A stretch of DNA of 64,000 nt, from positions 1 through 64,000 of the forward strand of contig JACOUO010000016.1 of NCBI GenBank assembly GCA_016177845.1, written 5' to 3'. Made by a program: the position numbers and the translations under genes. This stretch comes from Deltaproteobacteria bacterium (lineage in GTDB: Bacteria; Desulfobacterota; GWC2-55-46). Each line of letters opens with the position of its first letter. Within the stretch, counting starts at the first letter, position 1. The notes below the pieces were generated by a model that did not search any database, was not told the DNA's origin, and worked only from the letters and a program-made list of their open reading frames with translations. This document shows, in pieces, positions 37,451 to 46,082 of this stretch.

Positions 37451-38128
37451 TTAGTAGACCGATTCCTTTATAAGGTTGCGGGGTATCTCGAAGTTTGAAA
37501 GCTCCTGCACCTCGAAAAGCCCGGGGAACCTGTCATCCTCAAGAAGTATCTTCCTTACATTACCCTGCCACAGGGATATAAAGAGGTCTTTTTGTTCTTT
37601 GCTGGCTATTCCCCTTAATACAAGAGGTATAAGGTCATTCATCCTCGGGTCGCCTGAGAGGGCCTGCGGGTTATAGGTTACCTGTACAGCTTTTCCATTG
37701 TCTTCCCTCTGGAAGATGAAGGTGTTGAACTGGACATCATTGGAATCAAAGAAGAGCTTGTTGTTCCTGCCGTAGTTTCCGCCAAGCCCTTTAAAGCCTG
37801 TTACGCCTGCCGCCCCTGTTATAAGGGATATCACATGGGACTGAGGGCCGTAGGCAAGGTCTGTCGGGCCGCCTTTTATAAGGACCCTTATCTCTCCCCT
37901 TACCGGAAGCTCATTGCCGTAAAGAGCCTTGAGCCCCTTTTGTGTTACCTTGTAAGCCCCTGATACCGCAGGGCATGAGTGGCCTGCCACAAGCACCGCG
38001 TCTTTGTAATTGAATACGAACGGCTCACCCTCATCCTGTGCGCCCAATATATAAGCAAGCGGCTCTACCAATTTAATAGGCTCAACCTGTTCAAAAAAGT
38101 CCTGACGCCATTTAGTATTTATATTCAT
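37451..38128 (-). CDS. FmdE-like protein, function unknown
   Basis: 225 aa from the ATG at 38128, preceded by GGGAG; a TTG three codons earlier is in frame. GHSCPAVSGAYKV near residue 50 resembles the G-H-x-C-P motif of the FmdE (formylmethanofuran dehydrogenase subunit E) superfamily, where His and Cys help bind metal. A second block, SLITGAAGVTGFKGLGG, matches the family's glycine-rich segment. No formylmethanofuran pathway genes are nearby, so the name is structural only. It lacks the C-terminal zinc ribbon found in many FmdE proteins. Confidence 0.6.
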   Translation of the reverse strand: MNINTKWRQDFFEQVEPIKLVEPLAYILGAQDEGEPFVFNYKDAVLVAGHSCPAVSGAYKVTQKGLKALYGNELPVRGEIRVLIKGGPTDLAYGPQSHVISLITGAAGVTGFKGLGGNYGRNNKLFFDSNDVQFNTFIFQREDNGKAVQVTYNPQALSGDPRMNDLIPLVLRGIASKEQKDLFISLWQGNVRKILLEDDRFPGLFEVQELSNFEIPRNLIKESVY

Positions 38129-38236
38129 TATTTCCAACTCCCTGGAGATATGTTCGATTTTTGATTAAAAGGCTTTAACGCAAGCCATTAGAAAAGTGTA
38201 ACAAAAACAACCTAAAAGTCAAGCCGAGGAAATACG

Positions 38237-38500
38237 CTAACCCGCTGATTTTATTTGCACCTTTGGCAAATCAGAAGGTCTTTCCATCCCACCCCCTTTC
38301 TTTTCAATCAGAATGCCTGAGAATATCATAATGATGTTGAGGCCTATAAGCAGCAGATATATGTTGGCAAGCCTTGCCCTTTTCTCTTCGTTTCTGAACC
38401 TGATGAATTTAAGAATGCCCTTTGCGTTCAGGAAAAGGAACAGGAATATCAGAGCCGGTACTGCCTTGATCAAAACACTTAATTCCAAAATCGTAGCCAC
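38237..38500 (-). CDS. Small membrane protein, function unknown
   Basis: 87 aa, two membrane helices at about residues 8-27 (LIKAVPALIFLFLFLNAKGI) and 46-64 (IYLLLIGLNIIMIFSGILI), an arginine-rich loop between them and a short hydrophilic tail. The start used is the first ATG; GGGGGTGG just upstream could act as ribosome site. I do not recognise the family. Confidence 0.55.
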   Translation of the reverse strand: MATILELSVLIKAVPALIFLFLFLNAKGILKFIRFRNEEKRARLANIYLLLIGLNIIMIFSGILIEKKGGGMERPSDLPKVQIKSAG

Positions 38501-38689
38501 CCCCTGATTTTGACCCTATTTTACCTGAATTATGACTAAAATCACTGATAAATATCTGTTTTCATGGTTTTTTTTATATAGAAGGGGGATTTTCAGTGAT
38601 GAATCTCACGCCGGAGGCACACAAATCTCGCCTGAAACGCTTTTGGGGCAATTTATCCTGTGAAATCAAGATTTTAGTTCAAAAATTAC

Positions 38690-38717
38690 TTGACGGATTA
38701 TTTTTTAGTGCTAAAAT
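38690..38717 (+). promoter_or_regulatory. Promoter of the MerR-kamA operon
   Basis: TTGACG (38690-38695), 16 bp, TAAAAT (38712-38717), giving a leader of about 70 nt. In 38501-38689, ATCACTGA near 38536 is repeated inverted as TCAGTGAT near 38596; otherwise nothing is recognised there. Confidence 0.6.
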
Positions 38718-38796
38718 AAGTTTAAACTCATATTAAAAATATCTTTAAGCTTAAAAATGTATTCAAGTCTTAATAAAAACAGGAGTAAATATAGGG

Positions 38797-39066
38797 GTGG
38801 GAATAAGGACTCCAGAGCTATTGGCGCAGATAGATATACCCAGACAAAAGCTCTACTACCTTGAGCAAAAAGGGTTTATCAAGCCGCACAAGACTGTCAT
38901 CGGGGACAAAGAGTTCAGGGAATACTCGGAAGAGGATGTAAAAAAAGTCGAATATATCTGGAAATACCTGAAAAAAGGGTTCAAATACAAGATTGCGTAC
39001 GAAAAGGCACTGGAAGAATTGGCAAGTCCTCAGTTGAGCTTTACAAAAAATGAAAAACCCTCTTAA
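38797..39066 (+). CDS. Minimal MerR-family DNA-binding protein
   Basis: 89 aa: essentially only the winged HTH (residues 8-70: LLAQIDIPRQKLYYLEQKGF, then FREYSEEDVKKVEYIWKYL), with no coiled coil or effector domain. GTG start at 38797 preceded by ATAGGGG. It is 17 bp upstream of kamA, so it may control that operon, including itself, or act without an effector. Confidence 0.75.
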   Translation: MGIRTPELLAQIDIPRQKLYYLEQKGFIKPHKTVIGDKEFREYSEEDVKKVEYIWKYLKKGFKYKIAYEKALEELASPQLSFTKNEKPS

Positions 39067-39083
39067 GGGTAGGAGGATTCAGA

Positions 39084-40253
39084 ATGGAAGGGCTTTCAAT
39101 AAGCTCTGAACCGCCCAGTTGTAATCTTGCCGGTAAGCTCAAGCCTGAATTAGCGGAATTCATTGAGAACCCGGCCAGTCGTCCACAGTGCTGGTATGAC
39201 TGGAAGTGGCAGCTCAAGAACAGGATAACCTCCCTTGAGGTCATCCGAGAACTTATCCCTCTGACCCGCAGGGAAGAAGAAGGAATAAAAAGGGCGACAG
39301 GCCGTCTTGCGATGGCTATAACCCCTTATTTTTTCTCGCTCATCGACAGGCAGGACCCCAAGTGCCCTATCAGAAAGCAGGCCATACCAAGGCTTGAGGA
39401 ATTCAGCGTTGCCTCCTGCGAGATGATAGACCCGTGCGGCGAAGACAGCCATGCGCCTGTGCCTGGGCTTGTCCACAGATACCCTGACAGGGCGCTCCTC
39501 ATCGTGACCGACTCCTGCGCCATGTATTGCAGGTATTGCACCCGAAAACGCATGGTCGGCGAAGAACACCCTCCAATGTCCATAGAGCGTTTCGAAGACG
39601 CTTACAAATATATCAAATCCAAAAAATCCATAAGGGATGTGCTCATCTCGGGCGGCGACCCGCTTATGATGAAGACTGAGATACTTGAGCATTACATCTC
39701 AAGGCTTCGCTCTATCCCGCACCTTGAAATAATAAGGATAGGCACAAGAGTGCCCGTAACGCTTCCGATGAGGGTGAACGATGAGCTTGTAAGCATGCTC
39801 AGAAAGTACCACCCCCTTTATTTAAGCATCCATTTCTCGCATCCAAAGGAGATTACGCCGGAGGTTTCCACTGCGTGCGCCAAGCTTGCTGATGCGGGCA
39901 TACCGCTCGGCAGCCAGACAGTTCTCCTTAAGGGTATAAACGATAAGCCCTCCATTATGAAAAAGCTCATGCATGAGCTTCTTAAGGCAAGGGTGCGGCC
40001 CTATTACCTCTATCAGTGCGATATGGCAATGGGCACAAGCCACTTCAGGACCCCTGTTTCAGTGGGCATGAACATAATCGAGGAGCTGAGAGGCCACACA
40101 ACAGGCTACGCCGTGCCGACCTTTGTCGTGGATGCGCCCGGTGGCGGCGGCAAAATACCCGTTGCCCCGACTTACCTTATCTCACAGGCAAAGGGCAAGG
40201 TAACTCTCAGGAATTACGAAAACAAGATCTTCAATTATACAGAGCCGGAATAG
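39084..40253 (+). CDS. kamA: Lysine 2,3-aminomutase-family radical SAM enzyme
   Basis: 389 aa. The radical SAM cluster is CAMYCRYC (about residues 152-159), the PLP-binding lysine lies in APGGGGKIPV, and YYLYQCD is also typical. Length and motifs fit KamA-type lysine 2,3-aminomutase (L-lysine to beta-lysine) more than the shorter EpmB, but glutamate mutases of this family look alike. No acetyltransferase ablB or EF-P genes are adjacent, so the product's fate is unknown. AGGGTAGGAGG precedes the ATG. Confidence 0.85.
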   Translation: MEGLSISSEPPSCNLAGKLKPELAEFIENPASRPQCWYDWKWQLKNRITSLEVIRELIPLTRREEEGIKRATGRLAMAITPYFFSLIDRQDPKCPIRKQAIPRLEEFSVASCEMIDPCGEDSHAPVPGLVHRYPDRALLIVTDSCAMYCRYCTRKRMVGEEHPPMSIERFEDAYKYIKSKKSIRDVLISGGDPLMMKTEILEHYISRLRSIPHLEIIRIGTRVPVTLPMRVNDELVSMLRKYHPLYLSIHFSHPKEITPEVSTACAKLADAGIPLGSQTVLLKGINDKPSIMKKLMHELLKARVRPYYLYQCDMAMGTSHFRTPVSVGMNIIEELRGHTTGYAVPTFVVDAPGGGGKIPVAPTYLISQAKGKVTLRNYENKIFNYTEPE

Positions 40254-40336
40254 GCGTTTTTTTTAACTTTGTAAGCGACCCCTTGGACTTGCAGCCATGG
40301 ACCTTTGCGTAATGGGGCAAATTCGGAGGTATATCT

Positions 40337-40528
40337 ATGTCCAACGATATCATTAAAAACATCATTGACACCAATTCCTATATCCACAACTGGCTTACCG
40401 ATAAACCCGTCAAGCCAAAAGAAGAGAAGCTCTCAGAAGACCCGCAGAAGAGGTTTGATACCATTTTGACTGCTCTCCTGAAAGAGACAGACAAGAATGT
40501 CCTAAGGTTCAAACCACGCAAAAAATAG
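40337..40528 (+). CDS. Small hypothetical protein
   Basis: 63 aa, charged, no membrane helix. CGGAGG lies 9 nt before the ATG, which makes it a likely real gene. Predicted helical N-terminus and a basic C-terminus (RFKPRKK). No homologous family recognised. It lies 83 bp after kamA and 118 bp before pyrE. Confidence 0.55.
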   Translation: MSNDIIKNIIDTNSYIHNWLTDKPVKPKEEKLSEDPQKRFDTILTALLKETDKNVLRFKPRKK

Positions 40529-40646
40529 CGCCGAATTTCAGCCTTCATAATAGTCCTTGATAGATTCTTAAGGACAGGCTAAAATATTTCCCGAATATCA
40601 AATAAATCAGGCTTTAAGGCCTAATAATTAAAACGGAGTTGCGTCT

Positions 40647-41315
40647 ATGGAACTTGATGAACAGGTAATGGATCAGGATTACAAAAAAGAACTGCTTGAG
40701 ATTCTTTATGTAAAGTCTTTCAAGCACGACCCTGAGCACGGCTTTACGCTTACAAGCGGCAAAAAGAGCGACATATATATCGATGCAAAAAAGACGGCTC
40801 TTACGGCTACCGCAATGGAACTTATCGGTTTCGCCTTTTTCCAGCTCCTTAAGATGGAGCCGGTCGATGCTGTTGGCGGCATGACACTTGGAGCTGACCC
40901 GATTGCGTATTCCACCGCCTTGATAAGCACGATGCATGGAAAATACATCGATGCCTTCGTTATCAGGAAAGAGCCTAAGAAGCACGGCACCCAGCAGTGG
41001 ATTGAAGGCAGTCTTCCCCCTGACGCATGGGTCATTATCATGGACGATGTGGTAACAACAGGCGGTTCAGCCATAGAGGCCGTAAAAAGGGCTCGCGAGG
41101 CCGGCTACAAGGTCAGAAGGGTATTTGCCCTTGTTGACAGGGAAGAAGGCGGAGCTGAGAACATCGAGAGGGAGACTGGATGCAAGTTCACATCTCTCTT
41201 TACAAGGGCTGACCTCATGGAAGTACACGAAAGGCACATGAAGGAAAAGGAAAAAGAGGAAGGCAAGGGACAGCAGGCGCCGGCCCTTCCGATAGATGAC
41301 AAGGCTGATTTCTAA
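40647..41315 (+). CDS. pyrE: Orotate phosphoribosyltransferase
   Basis: 222 aa. The PRPP-binding loop WVIIMDDVVTTGGSAIEAV is the type I phosphoribosyltransferase signature; FTLTSGKKSDIYIDAK and FVIRKEPKKHGTQQWIEG are the orotate-specific parts. It converts orotate and PRPP to OMP in pyrimidine synthesis; pyrF follows. The C-terminal extension (about 20 residues, Lys/Glu-rich) is unusual but harmless. A terminator lies between pyrE and pyrF. Confidence 0.96.
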   Translation: MELDEQVMDQDYKKELLEILYVKSFKHDPEHGFTLTSGKKSDIYIDAKKTALTATAMELIGFAFFQLLKMEPVDAVGGMTLGADPIAYSTALISTMHGKYIDAFVIRKEPKKHGTQQWIEGSLPPDAWVIIMDDVVTTGGSAIEAVKRAREAGYKVRRVFALVDREEGGAENIERETGCKFTSLFTRADLMEVHERHMKEKEKEEGKGQQAPALPIDDKADF

Positions 41316-41345
41316 GTTTTTCATATCAAAATAAAATATTTCAGG

Positions 41346-41386
41346 AAAGAGAGGCTTTGTGCCGTAAGGCAGGCCTCTCTTTTTTT
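41346..41386 (+). terminator. Terminator downstream of pyrE
   Basis: AAAGAGAGGC pairs perfectly with GCCTCTCTTT around a 17-nt loop that holds its own GCC/GGC stem; a run of T follows. It ends 20 bp before pyrF, so pyrF must have read-through or its own start; attenuation is possible. Confidence 0.8.
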
Positions 41387-41405
41387 GGGAAGGATCTCCT
41401 AACTG

Positions 41406-42161
41406 ATGAGCCTCATTGCCGCTAAAGACAGGATTATTTTTGCGCTTGATGTACCGAACCTTTCTGAAGCCGAAAACTACATTGACCTTTTAAAAGACCA
41501 TGTCGGGGTGTTTAAGATAGGGCTTGAGCTTTTTGTGGCTTGCGGGCCTTCAGTCGTGAAAGCTGTTGCCGAGCGGTCGGGCAAGGGTATCTTTCTTGAT
41601 ATGAAGTTCCACGATATACCTGCTACGGTCAAGGGGGCGATGATGTCCGCCTCGTCTTTAGGCGCAGATTTCATAACAGTGCATTGCGATGAGGGAAGGG
41701 GGCTTTTGCAGGCGGTTGTGGAAGGAAGCGCAGGAACAAAGACAAAGGTGCTTGGCGTTACAGTGCTCACAAGCCTCTCCGGCGAGGACCTTGTGGAGAT
41801 AGGTATAGACGAGAAGTACAGGACGCCCCAAGACCTGGTGCTTCACAGGGCGCGCCTTGCAAGGCTTGCGAATTGTTCAGGCGTTGTATGCTCCGGGCAG
41901 GAGGCAAAGGCTGTGAGGCAGGAGTTCGGAGATGATTTTTTGATAATCACCCCGGGTATAAGGGGCTCAGGGGATGCCGTAGGCGATCAAAAACGAGTAG
42001 TCACCCCTTATGAGGCAATTTATAATGGCGCAGATTATATTGTTGTAGGCAGGCCCATAAGAAATGCGCCTGACCCGCCGAGAGCTGCAGCCATAATCGC
42101 GGAAGAGATTGAAAAAGCCTTGAAGGACAGGGAAAACGGCAGGGTAGGGAAAATAGAATAA
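41406..42161 (+). CDS. pyrF: Orotidine 5'-phosphate decarboxylase
   Basis: 251 aa. The barrel motifs FALDVPNLSEA, VFKIGLELF and the catalytic FLDMKFHDIPATVKGA (Lys-Asp pair) are conserved, as is ITPGIRGSGDAVGDQKRV near the end. It makes UMP from OMP. GGAAGGATC precedes the ATG. It closes the pyrimidine pair; the following 700 bp hold only repeats. Confidence 0.97.
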   Translation: MSLIAAKDRIIFALDVPNLSEAENYIDLLKDHVGVFKIGLELFVACGPSVVKAVAERSGKGIFLDMKFHDIPATVKGAMMSASSLGADFITVHCDEGRGLLQAVVEGSAGTKTKVLGVTVLTSLSGEDLVEIGIDEKYRTPQDLVLHRARLARLANCSGVVCSGQEAKAVRQEFGDDFLIITPGIRGSGDAVGDQKRVVTPYEAIYNGADYIVVGRPIRNAPDPPRAAAIIAEEIEKALKDRENGRVGKIE

Positions 42162-42180
42162 GGGATTATGAACGGGCACG

Positions 42181-42216
42181 GTCATTCCCGAATGTCTCTA
42201 TCGGGAATCCGGTATT
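42181..42216 (+). repeat. 36-bp hairpin repeat, copy 2
   Basis: Same ATTCCCGA/TCGGGAAT hairpin, ending CCGGTATT, followed by AAAGATTTTGGACTGC as after copies 4 and 5. Confidence 0.9.
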
Positions 42217-42299
42217 AAAGATTTTGGACTGCGTTTTTCGTGGGAAAATACCACAGATCGTCATAAACAGTGAAGCAATCTGTGTTTGTTTTGTCATTA

Positions 42300-42477
42300 A
42301 AAAAACCCGAGGGCGCTAATGGTGCAGCAGCCCCTAAGGGAGGAAGGGTGAGCGAGCCGAGGCTGCAGGAGCGAAGCGACTTAAGAAATGAACCGAGCGG
42401 ATTGGAGAGGCGCGGGGTTGCGCATCCATTCGCCCGAAAAAGCCCGGCAGGGCGTTAAAGTTAAAAGAGCACTGAGC
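42300..42477 (+). repeat. Composite ~177-bp dispersed element, copy A
   Basis: Aligns by eye over its whole length with 51893-52070, roughly 80 percent alike. GGGCG-CT-AATGG near the left end (42311-42322) pairs with CCATT-CGCCC (42426-42435); an inner hairpin GCGC-GGGGTT-GCGC lies at 42410-42423. Confidence 0.8.
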
Positions 42478-42516
42478 TGCTGAAAATTTTTTCTTAACCT
42501 CACCCCTAATCAAGCA

Positions 42517-42552
42517 GTCATTCCCGAATGTCCCTATCGGGAATCCGGTATT
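42517..42552 (+). repeat. 36-bp hairpin repeat, copy 3
   Basis: Same hairpin with one base change in the loop (GTCCCTA) and CCGGTATT at the end; joined directly to the GTAGGGTGGGC hairpin unit. Confidence 0.9.
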
Positions 42553-42715
42553 GTAGGGTGGGCTGTGCCCACCAAATATTATTACAAAAAAGAGCGTTGT
42601 TGCTTTATTACTTTTGCGAACAGCGGGTTCGCTCCTCGGGGCATTGGCTTTCTGCTGTCGGGCTCGTTCGCTAACAGATACTGATACCCACTTTCTCTCT
42701 CCCTCTAATCAAGCC

Positions 42716-42751
42716 GTCATTCCCGAATGTCTCTATCGGGAATCCAGTATT
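42716..42751 (+). repeat. 36-bp hairpin repeat, copy 4
   Basis: Same sequence as copy 1, followed by AAAGATTTTTGGACTGCCC and a further stretch shared with copies 2 and 5. Confidence 0.9.
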
Positions 42752-42857
42752 AAAGATTTTTGGACTGCCCCCTTTCATTGGGAAAATACCAAAGGTCGTT
42801 ATTGCGAACGCAGTGAACCAATCTGTTTTAAATAATAGGAATTTTCAATCAGGCGGT

Positions 42858-43784
42858 CTACCGTGAAATGATTTTATTCATGGTGAGGAATTTACCATTG
42901 AATGTCATGGGCACCGGAATTTCCGAACCCTGCTCGTCAACCCTTGTTGCGTGTATGTGAAGATGCGGTTCAAGCGAATTACCTGAATTGCCAACCCTGC
43001 CGATAATCTGCCCATCCTTAACAGGCGCACCGTTGTTTACTTGAATGCTTCCGTTGTTAAGGTGCGCCAGCAGTACCTTGACTCCGCTACAGTCAATAGA
43101 GACATGGTTGCCTGCCGGGTTTTCCTTATCAGTCACCCCCGGTACATTATCAGTGAGCCCGTCAACAGCCTCAATAACTTTTCCATTGCACGGACTGTAA
43201 AGGTCCACACCATATATATTGAACTTGGAAAGCTCTTTGGGAAAGATGCCGCCTGCCCTGTTGCCGTAGCTGTTGAGCTTTGTTATATCAAGGGCATACT
43301 TCTCTGCGCCTGAGCCGTGGAACAGGTTCAGGAGCCTGCTTGCCCCGCCCTGCATTACATAGTGCCTGCCGTCTTTAAGGGGGAATGAAAGCTCAACCGC
43401 ATCGCCTGAGAAGCCCTTTCCCTTAACAACGAAAATGTTCAGAATGATAAGCAGCGCGAGAAAGACGAACTCCAATTTATAGCTAATCTTACCCTTGCTG
43501 TTCCTCTTGCCGAATATCTTTCTGTTCTCAAGGTTGCGTGGAAAATTCCTTATGCCTGCGAAAGCGAACAGGAGGAGAAGGGCGTACTTAAGGTATACGC
43601 TCAGAAACACCCACGCGCCCGCATTGAAGGCAAAAAAGACCACCGCCCCAGTGATAAGCACCTTAAGGAGCCAATCAAACTTGGCCTTTGTCTTAGCCTT
43701 ACCAACCCAGAGCCATACAATCGGAGCCACTGGAATGGCTAAGGTAAGCAGTATCAGAAATATAATAATGAGCTGAAATTTCAT
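42858..43784 (-). CDS. Membrane-anchored M23-family peptidase
   Basis: 308 aa. Three to four membrane helices fill residues 1-125. The rest is a LytM/M23 domain: the zinc His of NLFHGSGAEKYALDI with its Asp, the beta-strands SPCNGKVIEAVDG and GNHVSIDCSGVKVLLAHL, and the catalytic HLHIHA. The His-to-Asp spacing is longer than in lysostaphin but matches the branch with a K/R-YALD motif. The peptidase domain should lie on the periplasmic side and cut peptidoglycan peptides. It is flanked by repeats on one side and a terminator on the other. Confidence 0.85.
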   Translation of the reverse strand: MKFQLIIIFLILLTLAIPVAPIVWLWVGKAKTKAKFDWLLKVLITGAVVFFAFNAGAWVFLSVYLKYALLLLFAFAGIRNFPRNLENRKIFGKRNSKGKISYKLEFVFLALLIILNIFVVKGKGFSGDAVELSFPLKDGRHYVMQGGASRLLNLFHGSGAEKYALDITKLNSYGNRAGGIFPKELSKFNIYGVDLYSPCNGKVIEAVDGLTDNVPGVTDKENPAGNHVSIDCSGVKVLLAHLNNGSIQVNNGAPVKDGQIIGRVGNSGNSLEPHLHIHATRVDEQGSEIPVPMTFNGKFLTMNKIISR

Positions 43785-43842
43785 TATTTTACTTAAGCCC
43801 CGAGGGGATTCACTAAAATTGGATTTTATCTTTAAAATAAAA

Positions 43843-43868
43843 AGGGTTCAATTAAAAAATTGAACCCT
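43843..43868 (-). terminator. Terminator of the ubi operon
   Basis: AGGGTTCAAT (43843-43852) pairs perfectly with ATTGAACCCT (43859-43868) around a 6-nt loop; on the minus strand TTTTTATTTT follows. It ends the operon 28 bp after ubiG. Confidence 0.85.
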
Positions 43869-43895
43869 CAGATTGCCTTGAATGACTGGAATTTT

Positions 43896-44621
43896 TTATT
43901 TTGTCTTCCTTGCGTAGCCGAGATAATTGACTGAGGTGTCATTCGATATTTTGAACTCAAGTTTCAAGGGGTCGTATGTCATGCCTTTAAGCTCAACTAT
44001 CTCTACCCCGTTTTCCTCAAGTATCAGCTTGAGTATGGAGGGCTTCACAAACCTGTTGTAGTCATGCGTGCCCTTGGGCACCATATTAAGGAGGTCTTCA
44101 GCTACAAAAAGGGCAAGGAGCCTTGCCTTCATCGTCTTATTTATGGTGCCGAAGAAAAAGAGACCCCCGGGCTTTAGCATCGAGAGCGCATCACGAAGAA
44201 ACCCTCTGAGGTCGTCAACATGTTCAAGCACCTCTGCGCAGACTATTATATCAAACGGCTCAGTGTTCTGTGTGACGAACTGGGGAGGCGAGGAGACCTT
44301 GTAATCTATCTGAAGCCCTGTCTCGGCTGCATGCCTTTTTGCCGCATCGATTGCAACAGGTGAGAGGTCAATGCCTGTGACAATAGCGCCTGCGTTTGCG
44401 AACCTCTCGGCAAGAAGTCCTCCTCCGCAGCCAATATCCAGGAGGCGTTTGCCGCCAAGTCCGTCAATCTTGGCTGAGAAGTAATCGAACCTGAGCGGAT
44501 TAATCCTATGGAGCGAGAAGAGCTTGCCAGCGGGATTCCACCACTCCTGCCCGTATTTTTCAAATTTCTCTGATTCCGTGGTCATCTCTTTGCGCTCCGT
44601 TTTATGGGATTCTTCATTCAA
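43896..44621 (-). CDS. ubiG: UbiG-type O-methyltransferase (3-demethylubiquinone 3-O-methyltransferase)
   Basis: 241 aa. The N-terminal WWNPAGKLFSLHRINPLR block is specific to UbiG. The SAM motif I LLDIGCGGGLLAERFA, post-motifs VCAEVLEHV and the late PKGTHDYNRFVKP are also typical. It methylates the hydroxyls introduced during ubiquinone synthesis. It overlaps ubiD by 8 bp. An in-frame ATG at 44585 is a possible alternative start. No methylase or hydroxylase of later steps is near. Confidence 0.92.
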   Translation of the reverse strand: MNEESHKTERKEMTTESEKFEKYGQEWWNPAGKLFSLHRINPLRFDYFSAKIDGLGGKRLLDIGCGGGLLAERFANAGAIVTGIDLSPVAIDAAKRHAAETGLQIDYKVSSPPQFVTQNTEPFDIIVCAEVLEHVDDLRGFLRDALSMLKPGGLFFFGTINKTMKARLLALFVAEDLLNMVPKGTHDYNRFVKPSILKLILEENGVEIVELKGMTYDPLKLEFKISNDTSVNYLGYARKTK

Positions 44622-46068
44622 TCCCGTAGTCCTTCCATTTTCCGTTCACAAGCTCTACGATTTGCTTGTCCATCTCTATCTTCTCCCCCCATTTGCGGGT
44701 AACTTCGGGCGGCATCTTGTTTGTGGCGTCAATGCCCATCTTGCTGCCGAGGTTATCAAGAGGCGAAGAGAAGTCAAGGTAATCAATAGGCGTGTTCTCT
44801 ATTATCAGCGAATCCCTTTTGGGGTCAACCCTTGTTGCCATTGCCCATATCACATCAGCCCAGTTGTGGACATCGATATCATCATCAACCACAATGATGT
44901 ATTTGACATACATGAACTGCTTTAGCACTCCCCAGATACCCATCATCAATCTTCTTGCGTGGCCGGGGTATTCCTTTTTAATTGAGACTACGGCTATCCT
45001 GTATGAGACCGCTTCCATCGGGAGGCTGAAGTCAACCACCTCAGGGAACTGGAGCTTTAAGGAAGGCAGATAGATATTATTCAAAACAGTGCCGATGACC
45101 GCGTCTTCCTTGGGCGGCCTGCCTGTAATTGTCGTTAGGTAGAGCGGGTCTTTCCTGTGCGTGATGGCTTTCAGGTGAAATACAGGGAACGGCTCTTCAG
45201 CGTTGTAGTATCCTGTATGGTCGCCGAACGGGCCTTCGGGCGCGGTGTCATCGTGGCGTATCTCGCCCTCAAGTATTATCTCCGCTGTCGCAGGGACTTT
45301 CAGGGGGACGGTCTTGCACTCCACAAGCTCAATCGCCTTTTTCCTCAGGATACCCGCGAAATGAAATTCTCCCACATCCTCAGGCACAGGCGTTACACCT
45401 GCGATGATGGTAGCAGGCTCGCAGCCGATAGCAATCGCTACAGGCATTGGCTTTCCTTCCTTTTCCCACTGCCTCTGGTGAGTTGCCCCGCCCCTGTGCT
45501 TTAGCCAGCGCATGATTGCCCTTTTACGGTCAAGATACTGCATCCTGTAAACGCCGACATTGTACGGCCCGCCTTCCGGGCTTTGCGTGATAACAAGCGG
45601 CCATGTGATAAGCGGGGCAGCGTCCTTTGGCCAGCATTTTATAATCGGGATTGAGGAGAGGTCCGCGTTGTCCGTATGCACGACATCCTGGCAGGGGCCT
45701 GACCTTACTGTCTTTGGCCCGAGCGTAAGAACTTTGCCGAAGAACGGGATTTTTTTTACCGCGTCCCAAAGGCCTTCAGGGGGCTGAGGTCTTTGAAGCG
45801 TTGCTATAAATTCGCCAATCTGCCTGAGCTCTTCTTCCTCGACTCCCAAGCCGAGCGCAACCCTTTCACGGGTGCCGAAGAGGTTTCCGACAATCGGGAT
45901 ATTGTATCCTTTTACATTTTCAAGAAGCACGGCAGGCCCGCCGCGCCTTACAAGCCTGTCCATAATCTCAGCGGCCTCAAGGTCTGTAGAGACCTCTGTC
46001 TTGACCCTTTTCAGCAAGGCCTTTTTTTCCAGAAAATCCAGAAATTCCCTTAAGTCATTGTATGCCAC
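44614..46068 (-). CDS. ubiD: UbiD-family decarboxylase (4-hydroxy-3-polyprenylbenzoate type)
   Basis: 484 aa, the length of UbiD. The RMQYLDRKRAIMRW, GPFGDHTGYY and VVDDDIDVHNWADVIWA motifs bind prenylated FMN and metal and carry the catalytic Glu/Asp. It needs the cofactor made by UbiX (13054-13662). In an operon with ubiA, the substrate is most likely the prenylated 4-hydroxybenzoate. It is 14 bp downstream of ubiA. Confidence 0.93.
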   Translation of the reverse strand: MAYNDLREFLDFLEKKALLKRVKTEVSTDLEAAEIMDRLVRRGGPAVLLENVKGYNIPIVGNLFGTRERVALGLGVEEEELRQIGEFIATLQRPQPPEGLWDAVKKIPFFGKVLTLGPKTVRSGPCQDVVHTDNADLSSIPIIKCWPKDAAPLITWPLVITQSPEGGPYNVGVYRMQYLDRKRAIMRWLKHRGGATHQRQWEKEGKPMPVAIAIGCEPATIIAGVTPVPEDVGEFHFAGILRKKAIELVECKTVPLKVPATAEIILEGEIRHDDTAPEGPFGDHTGYYNAEEPFPVFHLKAITHRKDPLYLTTITGRPPKEDAVIGTVLNNIYLPSLKLQFPEVVDFSLPMEAVSYRIAVVSIKKEYPGHARRLMMGIWGVLKQFMYVKYIIVVDDDIDVHNWADVIWAMATRVDPKRDSLIIENTPIDYLDFSSPLDNLGSKMGIDATNKMPPEVTRKWGEKIEMDKQIVELVNGKWKDYGIE

Positions 46069-46082
46069 GGATACATCCTTAT

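Larger units (their letters stand above)
42162..42857. repeat. Intergenic mosaic of dispersed repeats
   Basis: The space between pyrF and the M23 peptidase gene holds three copies of the 36-bp hairpin repeat (42181, 42517, 42716), one copy of a ~177-bp composite element (42300-42477), and a GTAGGGTGGGCTGTGCCCACC hairpin unit (42552-42573) followed by about 90 bp shared with 51.58-51.68 kb. A small frame at 42270-42458 runs through the repeat and is not considered a gene. Confidence 0.85.

Noticed and set aside
38501-38790. Possible lysine or cyclic di-GMP riboswitch upstream of MerR-kamA
   Set aside because: The 190-bp untranscribed or leader region shows an 8-bp inverted repeat but not the conserved core bases of either riboswitch class.
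42270-42458. 62-codon frame with a PEGANG-type peptide
   Set aside because: Runs through the composite repeat; the second copy keeps only part of the frame and neither has a ribosome site, so treated as repeat sequence.
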